From positions 1 to 64,000 of the forward strand of contig JALZVT010000034.1 of NCBI GenBank assembly GCA_023300545.1: a stretch of 64,000 nucleotides of DNA. The letters run 5' to 3'. The notes under the pieces are model-generated. The model had not been told where the DNA came from. It saw nothing but the letters and a program-made list of their open reading frames with translations, and made no database searches. A program made the translations under genes and the position numbers. Shown in pieces: positions 34,605-43,837 of the stretch (position 1 is the first letter of the stretch; the number at the start of each line of letters is the position of its first letter). Origin of the DNA: Pseudomonadales bacterium. GTDB lineage: Bacteria; Pseudomonadota; Gammaproteobacteria; Pseudomonadales; Azotimanducaceae.

Positions 34605-35033
34605 ATGTCGGGTGATGTTTTCCTGGTGCTGTGGTTGGTGTATTTCGGCTTTCAGCTGGCATCACTGGTGATTTCCAGCCTGCTAAAGCTGTGGCAAGTA
34701 TTTAACGGCAAGCATAAGCGCTACGGCACCGCCCTGTTGGCCGAGGAAATCATTGGCGGTCTACTGAACGTGCTGGCGCTGATCGGGCTCTGGGGCTTCA
34801 TTCACAGCATTCGTTACAACCACATATTGGGTGCACAGGAGTTCTGGCTGTTAGTCTTCTGGTGCTTTGGGGCACTTCTGCTGATTCAACCAATGCTGCC
34901 AAAATCGAAATTGATCTACTCCAAAGGCGGTACCAATCCAACCTTGCTGACCTGGTTGTTTACGTTGCTATGGACCATGCCACTGTTGTGGGCTTTATGG
35001 GTTTACGCTTATTCTTTACCGGCAATCACTTAA
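34605..35033 (+). CDS. Membrane protein of unknown function
   Basis: A 142-residue protein with four predicted helices (LVLWLVYFGFQLASLVISSLL, EIIGGLLNVLALIGLWGF, FWLLVFWCFGALLLIQPML, LLTWLFTLLWTMPLLWALWVY). No known motif. It starts 12 bases after the ACT gene and ends shortly before the acetyltransferase gene, consistent with one transcript. Confidence 0.7.
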   Translation: MSGDVFLVLWLVYFGFQLASLVISSLLKLWQVFNGKHKRYGTALLAEEIIGGLLNVLALIGLWGFIHSIRYNHILGAQEFWLLVFWCFGALLLIQPMLPKSKLIYSKGGTNPTLLTWLFTLLWTMPLLWALWVYAYSLPAIT

Positions 35034-35050
35034 CATCTGCAAGGTTTGCA

Positions 35051-35605
35051 ATGTCTGCTCCCACCAACGACACCACTAGCCCTTCAGGCTCAAACCCCGC
35101 GATTGAGTTGCGCCACGCGATTCCCGACGACCTCGAAGCCCTGACCAACATCTACAATCACTACGTGCGACATTCGATTGCAACCTTCGATACCACGCCC
35201 TTCAATCCCGATGCCCGACGCACCTGGCTTGCGCATTTTGCCATTGGCTCTCCCCACCAACTGTGGCTTGCCGTTCAAGGTGGAATCATTCTGGGCTACG
35301 CGAGCAGCAGTCAATACCGCCCCAAAGCGGCCTACGATACGTCCATCGAAACCAGTGTTTACCTGCACCCAGACCACCTTGGCGCGGGCATTGGCCACAC
35401 CCTGTACGCCCATCTCTTCAAACGCCTGTCCGTGTTTGACCTACATCGCGCCTACGCTGGCATTGCTCAACCAAACCCCGCATCTGTTGCCCTACATCAG
35501 TCTTTCGACTTCAATCTTGTAGGTACCTTCAGCGAAGCTGGGCAAAAATTTGGCGGTTATCACAACGTCGACTGGTACGAAAAGTGGCTCTCTCCAGCGG
35601 CATAA
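35051..35605 (+). CDS. GNAT acetyltransferase (phosphinothricin/methionine-sulfoximine type)
   Basis: A 184-residue N-acetyltransferase. IELRHAIPDDLEALTNIYNHYVRHSIATFDT and ETSVYLHPDHLGAGIGHTLYAHLF (acetyl-CoA loop) and YAGIAQPNPASVALHQSFDFNLVGTFSEAGQKFGGYHNVDWYEK follow the pattern of Pat/Bar/MnaT enzymes, which acetylate toxic glutamate analogues such as methionine sulfoximine. The start is ATG at 35051 with AAGG upstream; reading further upstream only extends into non-homologous sequence over the preceding gene. Confidence 0.85.
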   Translation: MSAPTNDTTSPSGSNPAIELRHAIPDDLEALTNIYNHYVRHSIATFDTTPFNPDARRTWLAHFAIGSPHQLWLAVQGGIILGYASSSQYRPKAAYDTSIETSVYLHPDHLGAGIGHTLYAHLFKRLSVFDLHRAYAGIAQPNPASVALHQSFDFNLVGTFSEAGQKFGGYHNVDWYEKWLSPAA

Positions 35606-35726
35606 CGCAGCCAAGACTCGAAAATTCGACAATTTCGGTGCACAGTAAGGGCACGAGGGTGATACACCCAACGCAGGCATGACCCTGCAATCACTACAAT
35701 CTCAAAAACGCCCTTAGGCGCAGACA

Positions 35727-35948
35727 ATGGCTGATAACAACCTCTACCCTTACAAGAAGCGCAGTCGGTCGAAACGGCGCCCCCGTCGCCGTAGAGGATT
35801 GCGCAGCTCGCAACGACGCCTAGGCTGGTCTATGTTCATCTGCACGCTGGTCGGTTATGGCACCGGTTTGCTCTTCAACAATGTGCCCGTCGGCATCGCC
35901 ATCGGTCTAACGATTGGCCTCGCTGTCGGCATACTGATCGCGGGCTAA
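35727..35948 (+). CDS. Small basic membrane protein
   Basis: 73 residues. The first about 33 are very basic (KKRSRSKRRPRRRRGLRSSQRR); the rest forms two hydrophobic helices (MFICTLVGYGTGLLF and VGIAIGLTIGLAVGILIAG). The basic arm could bind nucleic acid or phospholipid heads. No family recognised. Good coding appearance, but small. Confidence 0.6.
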   Translation: MADNNLYPYKKRSRSKRRPRRRRGLRSSQRRLGWSMFICTLVGYGTGLLFNNVPVGIAIGLTIGLAVGILIAG

Positions 35949-35965
35949 CTACCGTCACCAGCGGC

Positions 35966-36451
35966 TCAGCGCCCAACGTGTCGCGGTTCGTCCGCAAGTT
36001 CCCCCGCAGCAAGCTGCTGCAACAGCTCCACCAGCAACGCACCAAGGTCACCCGGCACAAACTGCTCCTGTGACTCGAGAATGCGGTCAAGCGGCCACCA
36101 CTCGGTCGCTAGAAACGTCTCTGCTTCATGGGCTTCCAGTGCCCGTTCACCAATCTCATAGCGGGGCAACTGCACCAGATAGTAGCGCTCGTCCTGATGA
36201 TAGTGGTCGCCCATAAACACAAACTTCTCGCTGCGCGTCCATACCAGCCGCGCTGGCGGCAATTCCCTAAGCCCCGTTTCCTCCAACACTTCCCGCGCCA
36301 ACACCGCCAAATCAGACTCACCAGGCTCTTTACCACCCCCCGGCGTAAACCACAGTTCAACACCCGTATCGGGCACAAGTGCCTTGATCAGTAAAATTTC
36401 CTGCCGTTCGGGGTCGAACAGCAAGGCACGCATGGCGGTTCGTCGTATCAT
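35966..36451 (-). CDS. Nudix hydrolase
   Basis: A 161-residue Nudix protein. The box GGGKEPGESDLAVLAREVLEETGL (about 38-61) matches the consensus well. The upstream part FDPERQEILLIKA and a later WWPLDRILES segment are typical of MutT-like proteins. Substrate unknown. It is a single minus-strand gene between plus-strand neighbours, the second Nudix gene in the window. Confidence 0.87.
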   Translation of the reverse strand: MIRRTAMRALLFDPERQEILLIKALVPDTGVELWFTPGGGKEPGESDLAVLAREVLEETGLRELPPARLVWTRSEKFVFMGDHYHQDERYYLVQLPRYEIGERALEAHEAETFLATEWWPLDRILESQEQFVPGDLGALLVELLQQLAAGELADEPRHVGR

Positions 36452-36562
36452 GGGCGTAGTTTAGCGCTTCAAGGGATAAATTCGGCAACCGCTCGCCGCC
36501 CAGTCCCACAGACCGTACAACGAACTAGCGCGCACGAGCGATGTCCAATTACAGAGCATTTT

Positions 36563-36856
36563 ATGCAAGCAATTACCGACGCCAGAAATCAGCTAGACCC
36601 GCTTCTTGAAGCGTTAGCGCAGCAATTGGGCGAGGAACAACAATCGACCCAGCAGGCGTTCTTCAACCGCATAAGAACGTCGATTCAGAGTGCCCAGGAC
36701 GAAGTCGATCTTGCGGGTCCGTTTATGGAGTTATCGACCACCGCGTTTGTGGGTTTTGAATTCAGCCCCAGCGCTGCGATATTGATCGACCGCATTCTCG
36801 AAAAAGCAGAAAATATTGCCGACTCTTTCACCAACACCGACGACACGTCGCACTGA
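36563..36856 (+). CDS. Small protein of unknown function
   Basis: 97 residues, soluble and mostly helical in appearance (ARNQLDPLLEALAQQLGEEQQ, FFNRIRTSIQSAQDEVDLAGPFMELS). No motif recognised. It ends four bases before the MOSC gene start and so may be co-transcribed with it and nadE. Confidence 0.65.
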   Translation: MQAITDARNQLDPLLEALAQQLGEEQQSTQQAFFNRIRTSIQSAQDEVDLAGPFMELSTTAFVGFEFSPSAAILIDRILEKAENIADSFTNTDDTSH

Positions 36857-36860
36857 TCTT

Positions 36861-37718
36861 ATGAGCTACATCAAAGAACTGCATCGCTACCCCGTTAAGA
36901 GCTTACTGGGCGAACGTTTAGCCAGCACCCCGGTTGGCGACAATGGCTTTCCCGGTGATCGCGCCTGGGCACTGCGCCACAACGGCGCAACACTAACCGG
37001 TAAAAAATTCCCGGCGTTGATGAGTGCGAGCGCTGCCTTTGACGAGCCACCCAGCAGCGACCGCAGCAGTGCTCCCGCAACCATCACGCTTCCCAATGGC
37101 GAAGCCTGCAGCACCGGTGATCAAAAAATCAACACTTGGCTGGGCGACTATCTGGATCACCCGGCAGAGCTTTGGCCACTGGTAGACCCCGCTGATCTCG
37201 AATTTTATAGGCGCAAGGCAAGCGCTGCCGCAACGCCTGAGGCAGTCGACGCAGAACTTCGCGCCGTGTTCTCGCGCCTGCCCGACGAGCCACTACCCGA
37301 CCTTGCAACCTTCCCCGCAGAGCTGTTCGAATACGACTCACCTCCCGGCACCTACTTCGATGCGTTTCCCTTGCTCATCATGTCCACCAATGCACTGGCA
37401 ACGCTTGCAAAAAACGCCAGCAACAACTTCGACCAGCGCCGCTTCCGACCCAACATTGTGCTCGATGGCCTCGAGGGTGACTTCCCCGAAAACGCGTTTG
37501 TTGGTCAGCACTGGTCTTTTGGTGAGGTCGAACTGGCAATCGAGATGCCGTGCCCGCGCTGCATCATGACCACCCATCCGTTTGCCAACGTTCCTAAAGA
37601 CCCCAGCATCATGCGTGCGCTGGTGCAGAACAATGACGGCAATCTGGGTGTATACGCACGCGTCATAACCGGCGGTGTCATTAACGAAGGCGATACGCTG
37701 CAAAGGCTCACCTCATGA
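36861..37718 (+). CDS. MOSC-domain protein (YcbX-like)
   Basis: About 285 residues. The N-terminal beta-barrel segment IKELHRYPVKSLLGERL and GFPGDRAWALR are typical of YcbX/mARC-like proteins. The MOSC core runs RFRPNIVLDGLEGDFPENAFVG to MPCPRCIMTTH, with the conserved cysteine that binds a molybdenum cofactor in relatives. YcbX detoxifies N-hydroxylated compounds. It lacks the C-terminal 2Fe-2S domain of full-length YcbX, so it would need a separate electron donor. ATG at 36861 matches homologue starts; it overlaps nadE by ATGA. Confidence 0.85.
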   Translation: MSYIKELHRYPVKSLLGERLASTPVGDNGFPGDRAWALRHNGATLTGKKFPALMSASAAFDEPPSSDRSSAPATITLPNGEACSTGDQKINTWLGDYLDHPAELWPLVDPADLEFYRRKASAAATPEAVDAELRAVFSRLPDEPLPDLATFPAELFEYDSPPGTYFDAFPLLIMSTNALATLAKNASNNFDQRRFRPNIVLDGLEGDFPENAFVGQHWSFGEVELAIEMPCPRCIMTTHPFANVPKDPSIMRALVQNNDGNLGVYARVITGGVINEGDTLQRLTS

Positions 37719-39712
37719 CTTTTAATACGCTGGGCTATTTGCGAGTAGCGGCTTGCGCTCCTCAGGTAGTTATCGGCGAACCACTGGCCAATGCCGACAG
37801 CATGATTGCCGAGCTACGCCGCTTGGCTCGCGATCAGGTGGCACTGGTTCTGTTTCCAGAACTCAGCCTTACGGGTTACACCTGCGAAGATTTGTTTTTC
37901 ACCCAGGCACTGCATACCGATTGCATAGCCGCCATCAACAAAATTGTCGCAGCCACCAAGAACATCACCGCAGTCATCGGTCTGCCCTGGCAAACCGCAA
38001 CCGGCAAACTATTGAACTGCGCACTGGTTGCCAGCAACGGCCGCGTCTGCGGCATTGTGCCCAAGCTCGTACAGCCGAATTACGGCGAGTTTTACGAGAT
38101 GCGTTGGTTCACCAGCGGTGCCGAGGTTAGCGAAGACGTAGATCACCCAGTACTCGGCCGCTTTCGCATTGATCATCGGCAAATTTTTGAACTCGACAAC
38201 ACTCGCTTTGCGATCGAAATTTGTGAAGACCTGTGGACACCACAGCCACCGGGTGCCGCCCACGCACTGGCCGGTGCAGAACTGATTCTGAACCCATCCG
38301 CCAGCAACGAACTCATTGGCAAAGCAGATTACCGTCGCGATCTGGTTCGCATGACCAGCGCCCAACGCCTGTGCGCCTACCTCTACGCCTCAAGCGGCCC
38401 AAGCGAATCAACCAAAGACGTTGTGTTTGGCGGCCACCTGCTTGCGGCCGAAAACGGCCAGCTCATCGCTGAAGGCGAGCGCTTCAAACTGCAAGGCAGC
38501 AGCATCGTGACCGAGTTCGATGCCCAGCGCCTGCGTCACGAGCGCATGCAAAACATCTCGTTTGCCTCAGCCAACCGTCCAGCCAACTACCAAACCGTAC
38601 GCTGCGACGCCAAACCTAAAACGCTCAAAAAGCTCCACCGAACCTATGTCGCGCATCCGTTTGTGCCCGACGACGGCGGCGAGTTTGACGCCCGCGCCAA
38701 AGAAATCATGGCCATTCAGGCCACCGGACTCGCGCGACGAATGCGCTCAGCACACATCGAACATCTAGTGCTTGGGCTGTCTGGCGGCCTCGACTCCACC
38801 CAGGCATTTTTAGTCGCCATCGATGCACTCGCACAGCTCGACCTGCCAAACACTCACCTGCACGCGTTTACCTTGCCGGGGCCGGGCACCTCTAAGCGCA
38901 CCAAGGGCTCTGCCCACCAACTGTGCGCGACCGCCAACGTACCCCTTGAAGAAATTTCAATCGACGCAGCGGTCACCCAACACTTGCAAGACCTTAGCCA
39001 CCCCGCAAGCGCTCGCGATGTGGTGTTCGAAAATGCCCAAGCACGCGAACGCACCCAAATTCTGTTCAACCAGGCGAACCGCCTGTCAGCACTTGTGGTT
39101 GGCACCGGCGATCTGTCAGAGCTCGCGTTAGGTTGGTGCACCTTCAACGCTGACCACATGGCCAACTACAACGTCAACGCCGGTGTTCCCAAAACAATGA
39201 TGGGCTATCTGGTGGGCTGGTACGCTGAACACCGCGCCAACCCAGAACTAGCGCCGGTTTTGCTGCGCGTACTCGACACCCCCATCTCTCCAGAACTACT
39301 GCCTCCCGCAGACGGCGAAATAACCCAGTCAACCGAGACCATCATCGGCCCCTATGAACTGCACGACTTTTTCCTATATCACTTTATGCGTAACGGCTTC
39401 GAGCCAGAGAAAATATTTCTTCTGGCGCTCGATAGTTTTGCCGGGAGTTATTCTGCAAAAGTCATCAAAACAGTGCTGCACACCTTTTTCCGGCGGTTCT
39501 ATACCCAACAGTTCAAGCGCACCACGTTGCCACCCGGGCCCAAGGTTGGTTCGGTGAGTCTGTCGCCGCGTGGCGACTGGCGCATGCCCGACGAGGCGAA
39601 TGTAACTCGCATACTCACACGCATCAGCGCAATTCGTCTGCCCGTGGCTAGCAAAAAAACCACAACACCCCCATCTAAATCCACCACAAAGAAGAAGAGG
39701 ACTCGCTCATGA
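37715..39712 (+). CDS. nadE: Glutamine-dependent NAD+ synthetase
   Basis: Final step of NAD biosynthesis: amidates nicotinate adenine dinucleotide using glutamine. At 665 residues it is the two-domain form. The N-terminal nitrilase-type glutaminase has E49 ([15 protein letters not shown]), K117 ([14 protein letters not shown]) and nucleophile C170 (EICEDLW). The C-terminal synthetase has the P-loop [11 protein letters not shown] near 347 and [14 protein letters not shown]. The lysine-rich tail ([16 protein letters not shown]) is extra. It is translationally coupled to the MOSC gene before and the MBL gene after (both ATGA). Confidence 0.95.
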   Translation: MTFNTLGYLRVAACAPQVVIGEPLANADSMIAELRRLARDQVALVLFPELSLTGYTCEDLFFTQALHTDCIAAINKIVAATKNITAVIGLPWQTATGKLLNCALVASNGRVCGIVPKLVQPNYGEFYEMRWFTSGAEVSEDVDHPVLGRFRIDHRQIFELDNTRFAIEICEDLWTPQPPGAAHALAGAELILNPSASNELIGKADYRRDLVRMTSAQRLCAYLYASSGPSESTKDVVFGGHLLAAENGQLIAEGERFKLQGSSIVTEFDAQRLRHERMQNISFASANRPANYQTVRCDAKPKTLKKLHRTYVAHPFVPDDGGEFDARAKEIMAIQATGLARRMRSAHIEHLVLGLSGGLDSTQAFLVAIDALAQLDLPNTHLHAFTLPGPGTSKRTKGSAHQLCATANVPLEEISIDAAVTQHLQDLSHPASARDVVFENAQARERTQILFNQANRLSALVVGTGDLSELALGWCTFNADHMANYNVNAGVPKTMMGYLVGWYAEHRANPELAPVLLRVLDTPISPELLPPADGEITQSTETIIGPYELHDFFLYHFMRNGFEPEKIFLLALDSFAGSYSAKVIKTVLHTFFRRFYTQQFKRTTLPPGPKVGSVSLSPRGDWRMPDEANVTRILTRISAIRLPVASKKTTTPPSKSTTKKKRTRS

Positions 39713-40683
39713 AGTCACCACTGAGCCATCACTTCACCTCACTGGCACAGGGGCTCACTCGCTCGCTGTTTGCTTGCCTGCTGCTGGCTGGCACCACTCA
39801 AACCGCAACCGCTGCCAGTCCTGATAAAAAGGGCAATTACTGTGGCGTGGAAGGCAACTGGATACAAATTCTTGGCAGCGGCGGCGCCGAACTGGACGAT
39901 CGACGTGCCGGCACCTCTTACCTTGTGTGGATTGACGGCAAAGCCAAACTGTTGATCGACGCCGGCCCCGGCGCGGCCGTACGCTTTGACGAGGCGGGCG
40001 CCAAGCTGGAAGATCTCGACGCCATCATCTTCACGCAATTGCAGTCAGCTCACACTTCAGACCTGATCGACTTCATCACCGGTGCACAGCTCAGTCGTCG
40101 CGATCGACCGCTGCCCGTCTATGGTCCGGATGGCAACGACGTCATGCCATCGACCTCACAATTGCTCAACCGCCTCATTGGCCCAGGTGGTGCGTATCCG
40201 CTGCTCGCCGACTATCTCACTTTCAAGTCCGGCGGCTTTCGCGTCAAAGCCCACAACGTCAATGCCAGCGGCATTCGTCCCGGCACTCGCTTTACCAATG
40301 AGCACATGCGCCTTTCAACCATCCCCGTCAGTCACGGCCCCATTCCGGCCCTGGCGTGGCGCGTTCAACTGGGCGACCAGGCCATTGTCTTCACGGGCGA
40401 TTTCAACAACAGAAAAGATCGGGTACCCGACTTCGCAAAAGACAGTGACGCCCTGGTTGTGAGCCACACCATTCCGGAGGTTGCCCGCGGTGCCGCTCGC
40501 GATCTGCACCTGCTGCCCAGTCAAATCGGTCGCATCGCCAAACAGGCTGGCGTGCGTATGGTCATTCTCGGACAGCGCATGAACCGCACCCGGGGTCGTG
40601 AATCCCAAACCCGGGAAGCCATCAACCGTAACTACGAAGGCGCTTTAATCTATTCGAACGAGCTGGAATGCTGGGGATTGTAG
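39709..40683 (+). CDS. Exported metallo-beta-lactamase-fold protein with degenerate metal motif
   Basis: A 324-residue protein with an N-terminal signal peptide (LFACLLLAGTTQTATAA). The fold is recognisable: ILGSGGAELDDRRAGTSYLV, LLIDAGPGAAVRFDEAG, VSHGPIPALAW, IVFTGDF and VVSHTIPE. In the expected HxHxDH position, however, the sequence reads TQLQSAHTSDL, so both first histidines and the aspartate are replaced and only the last His remains. One metal site is probably lost; the protein may bind a single metal or be non-catalytic. It overlaps nadE by ATGA and the AlkD-like gene by 16 bases. Confidence 0.82.
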   Translation: MKSPLSHHFTSLAQGLTRSLFACLLLAGTTQTATAASPDKKGNYCGVEGNWIQILGSGGAELDDRRAGTSYLVWIDGKAKLLIDAGPGAAVRFDEAGAKLEDLDAIIFTQLQSAHTSDLIDFITGAQLSRRDRPLPVYGPDGNDVMPSTSQLLNRLIGPGGAYPLLADYLTFKSGGFRVKAHNVNASGIRPGTRFTNEHMRLSTIPVSHGPIPALAWRVQLGDQAIVFTGDFNNRKDRVPDFAKDSDALVVSHTIPEVARGAARDLHLLPSQIGRIAKQAGVRMVILGQRMNRTRGRESQTREAINRNYEGALIYSNELECWGL

Positions 40684-41396
40684 GGCCGTCCCCCTTACAA
40701 TCCGCCCTCACACACACCCTGACCACCCAGGCGAATCCCAGCCGCGCGGCACAACAACGCGCCTACATGAAAACCACTCAGCCGTTTGCTGGGCTCACGG
40801 CCCCCGAGTTGCGTGCAGCCCTTAAGGTAATTTTCAAAGCGCATTTACCGGCAACCGAGTCGGCCTGGCGCCAGGAAGTGCTCTCCCTATGGCGAACCGC
40901 ACCGGTGCGAGAACAGCAGCACGCCGCCATCGCTCTGGCCTTCCACAAACCCTGCCGTAGCTGGCTCACCAGCAACCACTGGGACATGCTCGACGAACTG
41001 ATTGTGAGTGGCGCCTGGTGGGATTTCATCGACGCACTCGCACCAAATCATCACGCCTGGCTATTGGCAAACGAGCCTGACGTCATCAAACCCTTACTGC
41101 GGGCCTACGCCTTGGACGACAATATGTGGCGGCGGCGCGTCGCTATTCTGTGTCAGTTAAAAACCAAAGCCGCAACCGACGAGGCGCTGCTGGTTGACTG
41201 TATTACGCCATCGCTCGACCACAAAGAATTTTTTGTTCGCAAAGCTATTGGCTGGGCATTGCGCGCGCACTCACGCACCAACCCTCAGGTTGTCATCGCG
41301 TTTATCGAACAGCACGCCGAGCGCCTCAGCCCACTGAGCAAACGCGAAGGGCTCAAGCTGCTACTGAAATCAGGCACCGTCAGCGCTATTCCCTGA
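40668..41396 (+). CDS. AlkD-like DNA alkylation repair protein
   Basis: A 242-residue all-helical HEAT-like repeat protein of the AlkC/AlkD family, DNA glycosylases that excise positively charged N3/N7-alkylated purines without base flipping. Signature parts: AYMKTTQPFAGLTAPELR, SGAWWDFIDALAPN with the W and D of the active cleft, and EFFVRKAIGWALRAHSRTNP with basic residues facing DNA. ATG at 40668 lies within the end of the MBL gene; homologues usually include the SRAAQQRAYMK region, so a start near here is required. Confidence 0.85.
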   Translation: MLGIVGPSPLQSALTHTLTTQANPSRAAQQRAYMKTTQPFAGLTAPELRAALKVIFKAHLPATESAWRQEVLSLWRTAPVREQQHAAIALAFHKPCRSWLTSNHWDMLDELIVSGAWWDFIDALAPNHHAWLLANEPDVIKPLLRAYALDDNMWRRRVAILCQLKTKAATDEALLVDCITPSLDHKEFFVRKAIGWALRAHSRTNPQVVIAFIEQHAERLSPLSKREGLKLLLKSGTVSAIP

Positions 41397-41432
41397 GCCT
41401 GATGTAGAAGCTCGTTCGTCACCCTCAGCCGG

Positions 41433-42782
41433 CTAGTGACTGGCCATATAGTCTACGGCCAGTCCGGCCATTGCTTTCACCGCCGGCAGCAACGCATCTT
41501 CATCCACAAAAAATAACGGCGAATGATTTGGGATGGCCTTGTCAGCCCCAACGCCGGGTGGTCGTGCACCGATGAAGAAGAAAAATCCCGGCACCTGTTC
41601 CTGATAGAACGAAAAATCTTCTGCGCCGGTTATCCGCGGGGCAATACCGACGTTGCGCTCACCATACACTCGTCGCAGTGTCGGCAGGCTCTGTTCAGTA
41701 AGGTCTGCGTCGTTAAAGGTGACCGGCACGCCGGGATCAATAACAACCACAGCCTTGGCGTCCATCGCATCAGCAATCTGCACGGAGAGCTTAGTAATAC
41801 GCCGATGAATATCAGCGCGCACGTCGGGGTCGAACGTGCGAATAGTGCCTGACAGCGAGGCCGTGTCTGGAACAATGTTGTTGCGCACGCCCGCGTTAAA
41901 CTGGCCCACGGTAATCACCGCTGGGTTGCTAGTGATGTCGACATTGCGACTCACAATGCTCTGCAACGCTGTCACAATTTCAGCGCCAACCAAAATAGGA
42001 TCCACACCAGCCCAAGGCCGGGCCGCGTGGGTTTGTCGACCCGTAATCTCAATATCAAAGCGCTGGGCACTCGCCATCATGCCGCGCGAGCGATACGACA
42101 CCCGGCCCGTGGGGTCGCCTTGGGAAATGTGCAAGCCAAACACCGCTTCAACATCCGGCTTTTTCAACACGCCTTCCCGTACCATCAAGCCAGCACCACC
42201 CTCTTCGCCTTTGGGTGCGCCCTCTTCAGCGGGCTGAAAAATAAATTTCACGGTGCCCGGCAGCTCGGCTTTCATACCGGCAAGCAACTCAGCCACACCC
42301 ATCAAAATGGCGACGTGATTGTCATGCCCACAGGCGTGCATGACGCCCACATCATTGCCCTCATAGGTGTCTCGCGCTGTTGAGGCGTAGGGCAGGTTGG
42401 TGCGTTCAACCACCGGCAGGCCATCCATGTCAGCTCGCAACGCAACCACTGGGCCCGGCTTGCCACCACGCAACACACCAACAACGCCGGTGTGTGCCAC
42501 TTCCGTGGTCACGCTCATGCCAAGACCGCGCAGGTGCGCCGCTACCAGCTTGGCGGTGCGAAACTCTCGATTAGACAGCTCGGGATGCTCGTGAATATCC
42601 CGCCGCCAGGCAATCACTTTCTGTTCCAGGCGAGTAGCCGCCTTATCGATACTCGAGTGCACGGCACTCATCTGCGCATCGTTAACCGCAGCAGTCGCAG
42701 CAATCACAGGACCGGATAGAACAAAAAAAGCAGCACCCAAAGACAGCAGGCGCGCGGCAGCACGAATTTGCAAAGCAGACAT
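41433..42782 (-). CDS. Exported M20-family amidohydrolase (hippurate-hydrolase-like)
   Basis: A 449-residue zinc peptidase/amidohydrolase. Signal peptide LLSLGAAFFVLSGPVIAA is followed by the M20D pattern: RRDIHEHPELSNREFRTAKLV, VVALRADMDGLPV, MHACGHDNHVAILMG with metal ligands, FIFQPAEEG and a C-terminal GAEDFSFYQEQVPGFFFFIG. Relatives cleave N-acyl amino acids such as hippurate or auxin conjugates. ATG at 42782 places the signal sequence at the N-terminus; the preceding frame is non-homologous. The upstream VanZ-like gene is co-directional, about 75 bases away. Confidence 0.88.
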   Translation of the reverse strand: MSALQIRAAARLLSLGAAFFVLSGPVIAATAAVNDAQMSAVHSSIDKAATRLEQKVIAWRRDIHEHPELSNREFRTAKLVAAHLRGLGMSVTTEVAHTGVVGVLRGGKPGPVVALRADMDGLPVVERTNLPYASTARDTYEGNDVGVMHACGHDNHVAILMGVAELLAGMKAELPGTVKFIFQPAEEGAPKGEEGGAGLMVREGVLKKPDVEAVFGLHISQGDPTGRVSYRSRGMMASAQRFDIEITGRQTHAARPWAGVDPILVGAEIVTALQSIVSRNVDITSNPAVITVGQFNAGVRNNIVPDTASLSGTIRTFDPDVRADIHRRITKLSVQIADAMDAKAVVVIDPGVPVTFNDADLTEQSLPTLRRVYGERNVGIAPRITGAEDFSFYQEQVPGFFFFIGARPPGVGADKAIPNHSPLFFVDEDALLPAVKAMAGLAVDYMASH

Positions 42783-42856
42783 GAACAGGCAACCAATAGA
42801 TTGTGAGTCGCGAAAAGTAGTATCAAATGCTGCCGGATACAACCCGGCACCCACAC

Positions 42857-43807
42857 CTACTGCATGCGAATCGCACCAATCAGCACCGCACGGCCCGCGT
42901 GTTCCGCCGTCGTGTACACCAGCAGATCTTCGACTCGCAGCGCGGTGGCCTCGTCGGGTAGAAACTTGACGCGGGGAATGCGCAACAGATTCTCACCCGG
43001 CACAAGCATCGATTCATAATAAGCCGAGGTGCCATCGCTGCCTTCGTAACGCACAGCGAGGGTTAACGGCAACGGCTTACCATCCAGCACAAACACATCA
43101 ACGGCAAGCTCCTCATACAAGGCCCAGCGCTGCATCAACTCGCTGACATACAGCGTCGGATACTCGCTTGCGCCAAACTCCAGCCGCAAAACGGGTTGCC
43201 CCTGATAGCGCGGCCATTGTTCAGTCGCGTGACCCGTGCGAAACCAGCTGTCATCATTGGTTTGCAAAAACTGCGCGGTTTGCGCATCTGCAAAATCGAC
43301 AATCACCGGTGCAAGCTCTGCCCGGTAGCGACGCAATTCCAGCGCCTGCCAAGGCGGCAAGGCGGCATAGATCACCACTGCCAGCACGGCCATAGCGCCA
43401 ACCCCTAGCGCCAGCGGGGTGAAACGAAAACTGGAGCTGCCGGCAACCGGCGCAGACCCCCGCAGCAAGGCGCTGGCAAAGATCAAACCGAGCACGCCAC
43501 CCACTAGATTGCGCCGCAAATCACCCATGCTTGCCGATCGGTCTTCGATATACAGCTGAGCAAACTCTGTGCCCGCTGCCAGCAGCGTACCCAACAGGGC
43601 AACAGCCAGCAGGCGTAAAGGCCATGCAAGCCCACGCAACCACCAACAAAGTACAACCACCACCGCAAAGAACCAGGGGGCATGCATTGCATCTTGAGCC
43701 GCACGCATCACGGCAGAACCACCGGGCAAACTAAACAACTGCTGAGCCGCGACAAGAACAACCAGAACAACCAGCACCAGCAGCGTTTGAGGTAAGCTGG
43801 TTTTCAC
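42857..43807 (-). CDS. VanZ-like membrane protein with C-terminal domain
   Basis: A 316-residue protein. The N-terminal half has four helices and the VanZ hallmark LLAAGTEFAQLYIEDRSASMGDLRRNLVGGVLG. After a fifth helix (GVGAMAVLAVVIYAALP) comes a soluble domain of about 160 residues with a carbohydrate-binding-like beta appearance (LRLEFGASEYPTLYVSEL). Function unknown; VanZ proteins influence teicoplanin tolerance in Gram-positives. The GTG start at 43807 lies about 30 bases from the divergent nitroreductase gene. Confidence 0.78.
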   Translation of the reverse strand: MKTSLPQTLLVLVVLVVLVAAQQLFSLPGGSAVMRAAQDAMHAPWFFAVVVVLCWWLRGLAWPLRLLAVALLGTLLAAGTEFAQLYIEDRSASMGDLRRNLVGGVLGLIFASALLRGSAPVAGSSSFRFTPLALGVGAMAVLAVVIYAALPPWQALELRRYRAELAPVIVDFADAQTAQFLQTNDDSWFRTGHATEQWPRYQGQPVLRLEFGASEYPTLYVSELMQRWALYEELAVDVFVLDGKPLPLTLAVRYEGSDGTSAYYESMLVPGENLLRIPRVKFLPDEATALRVEDLLVYTTAEHAGRAVLIGAIRMQ

Positions 43808-43837
43808 GATAACGGGATCTGCAAGAGAGGGGACACC

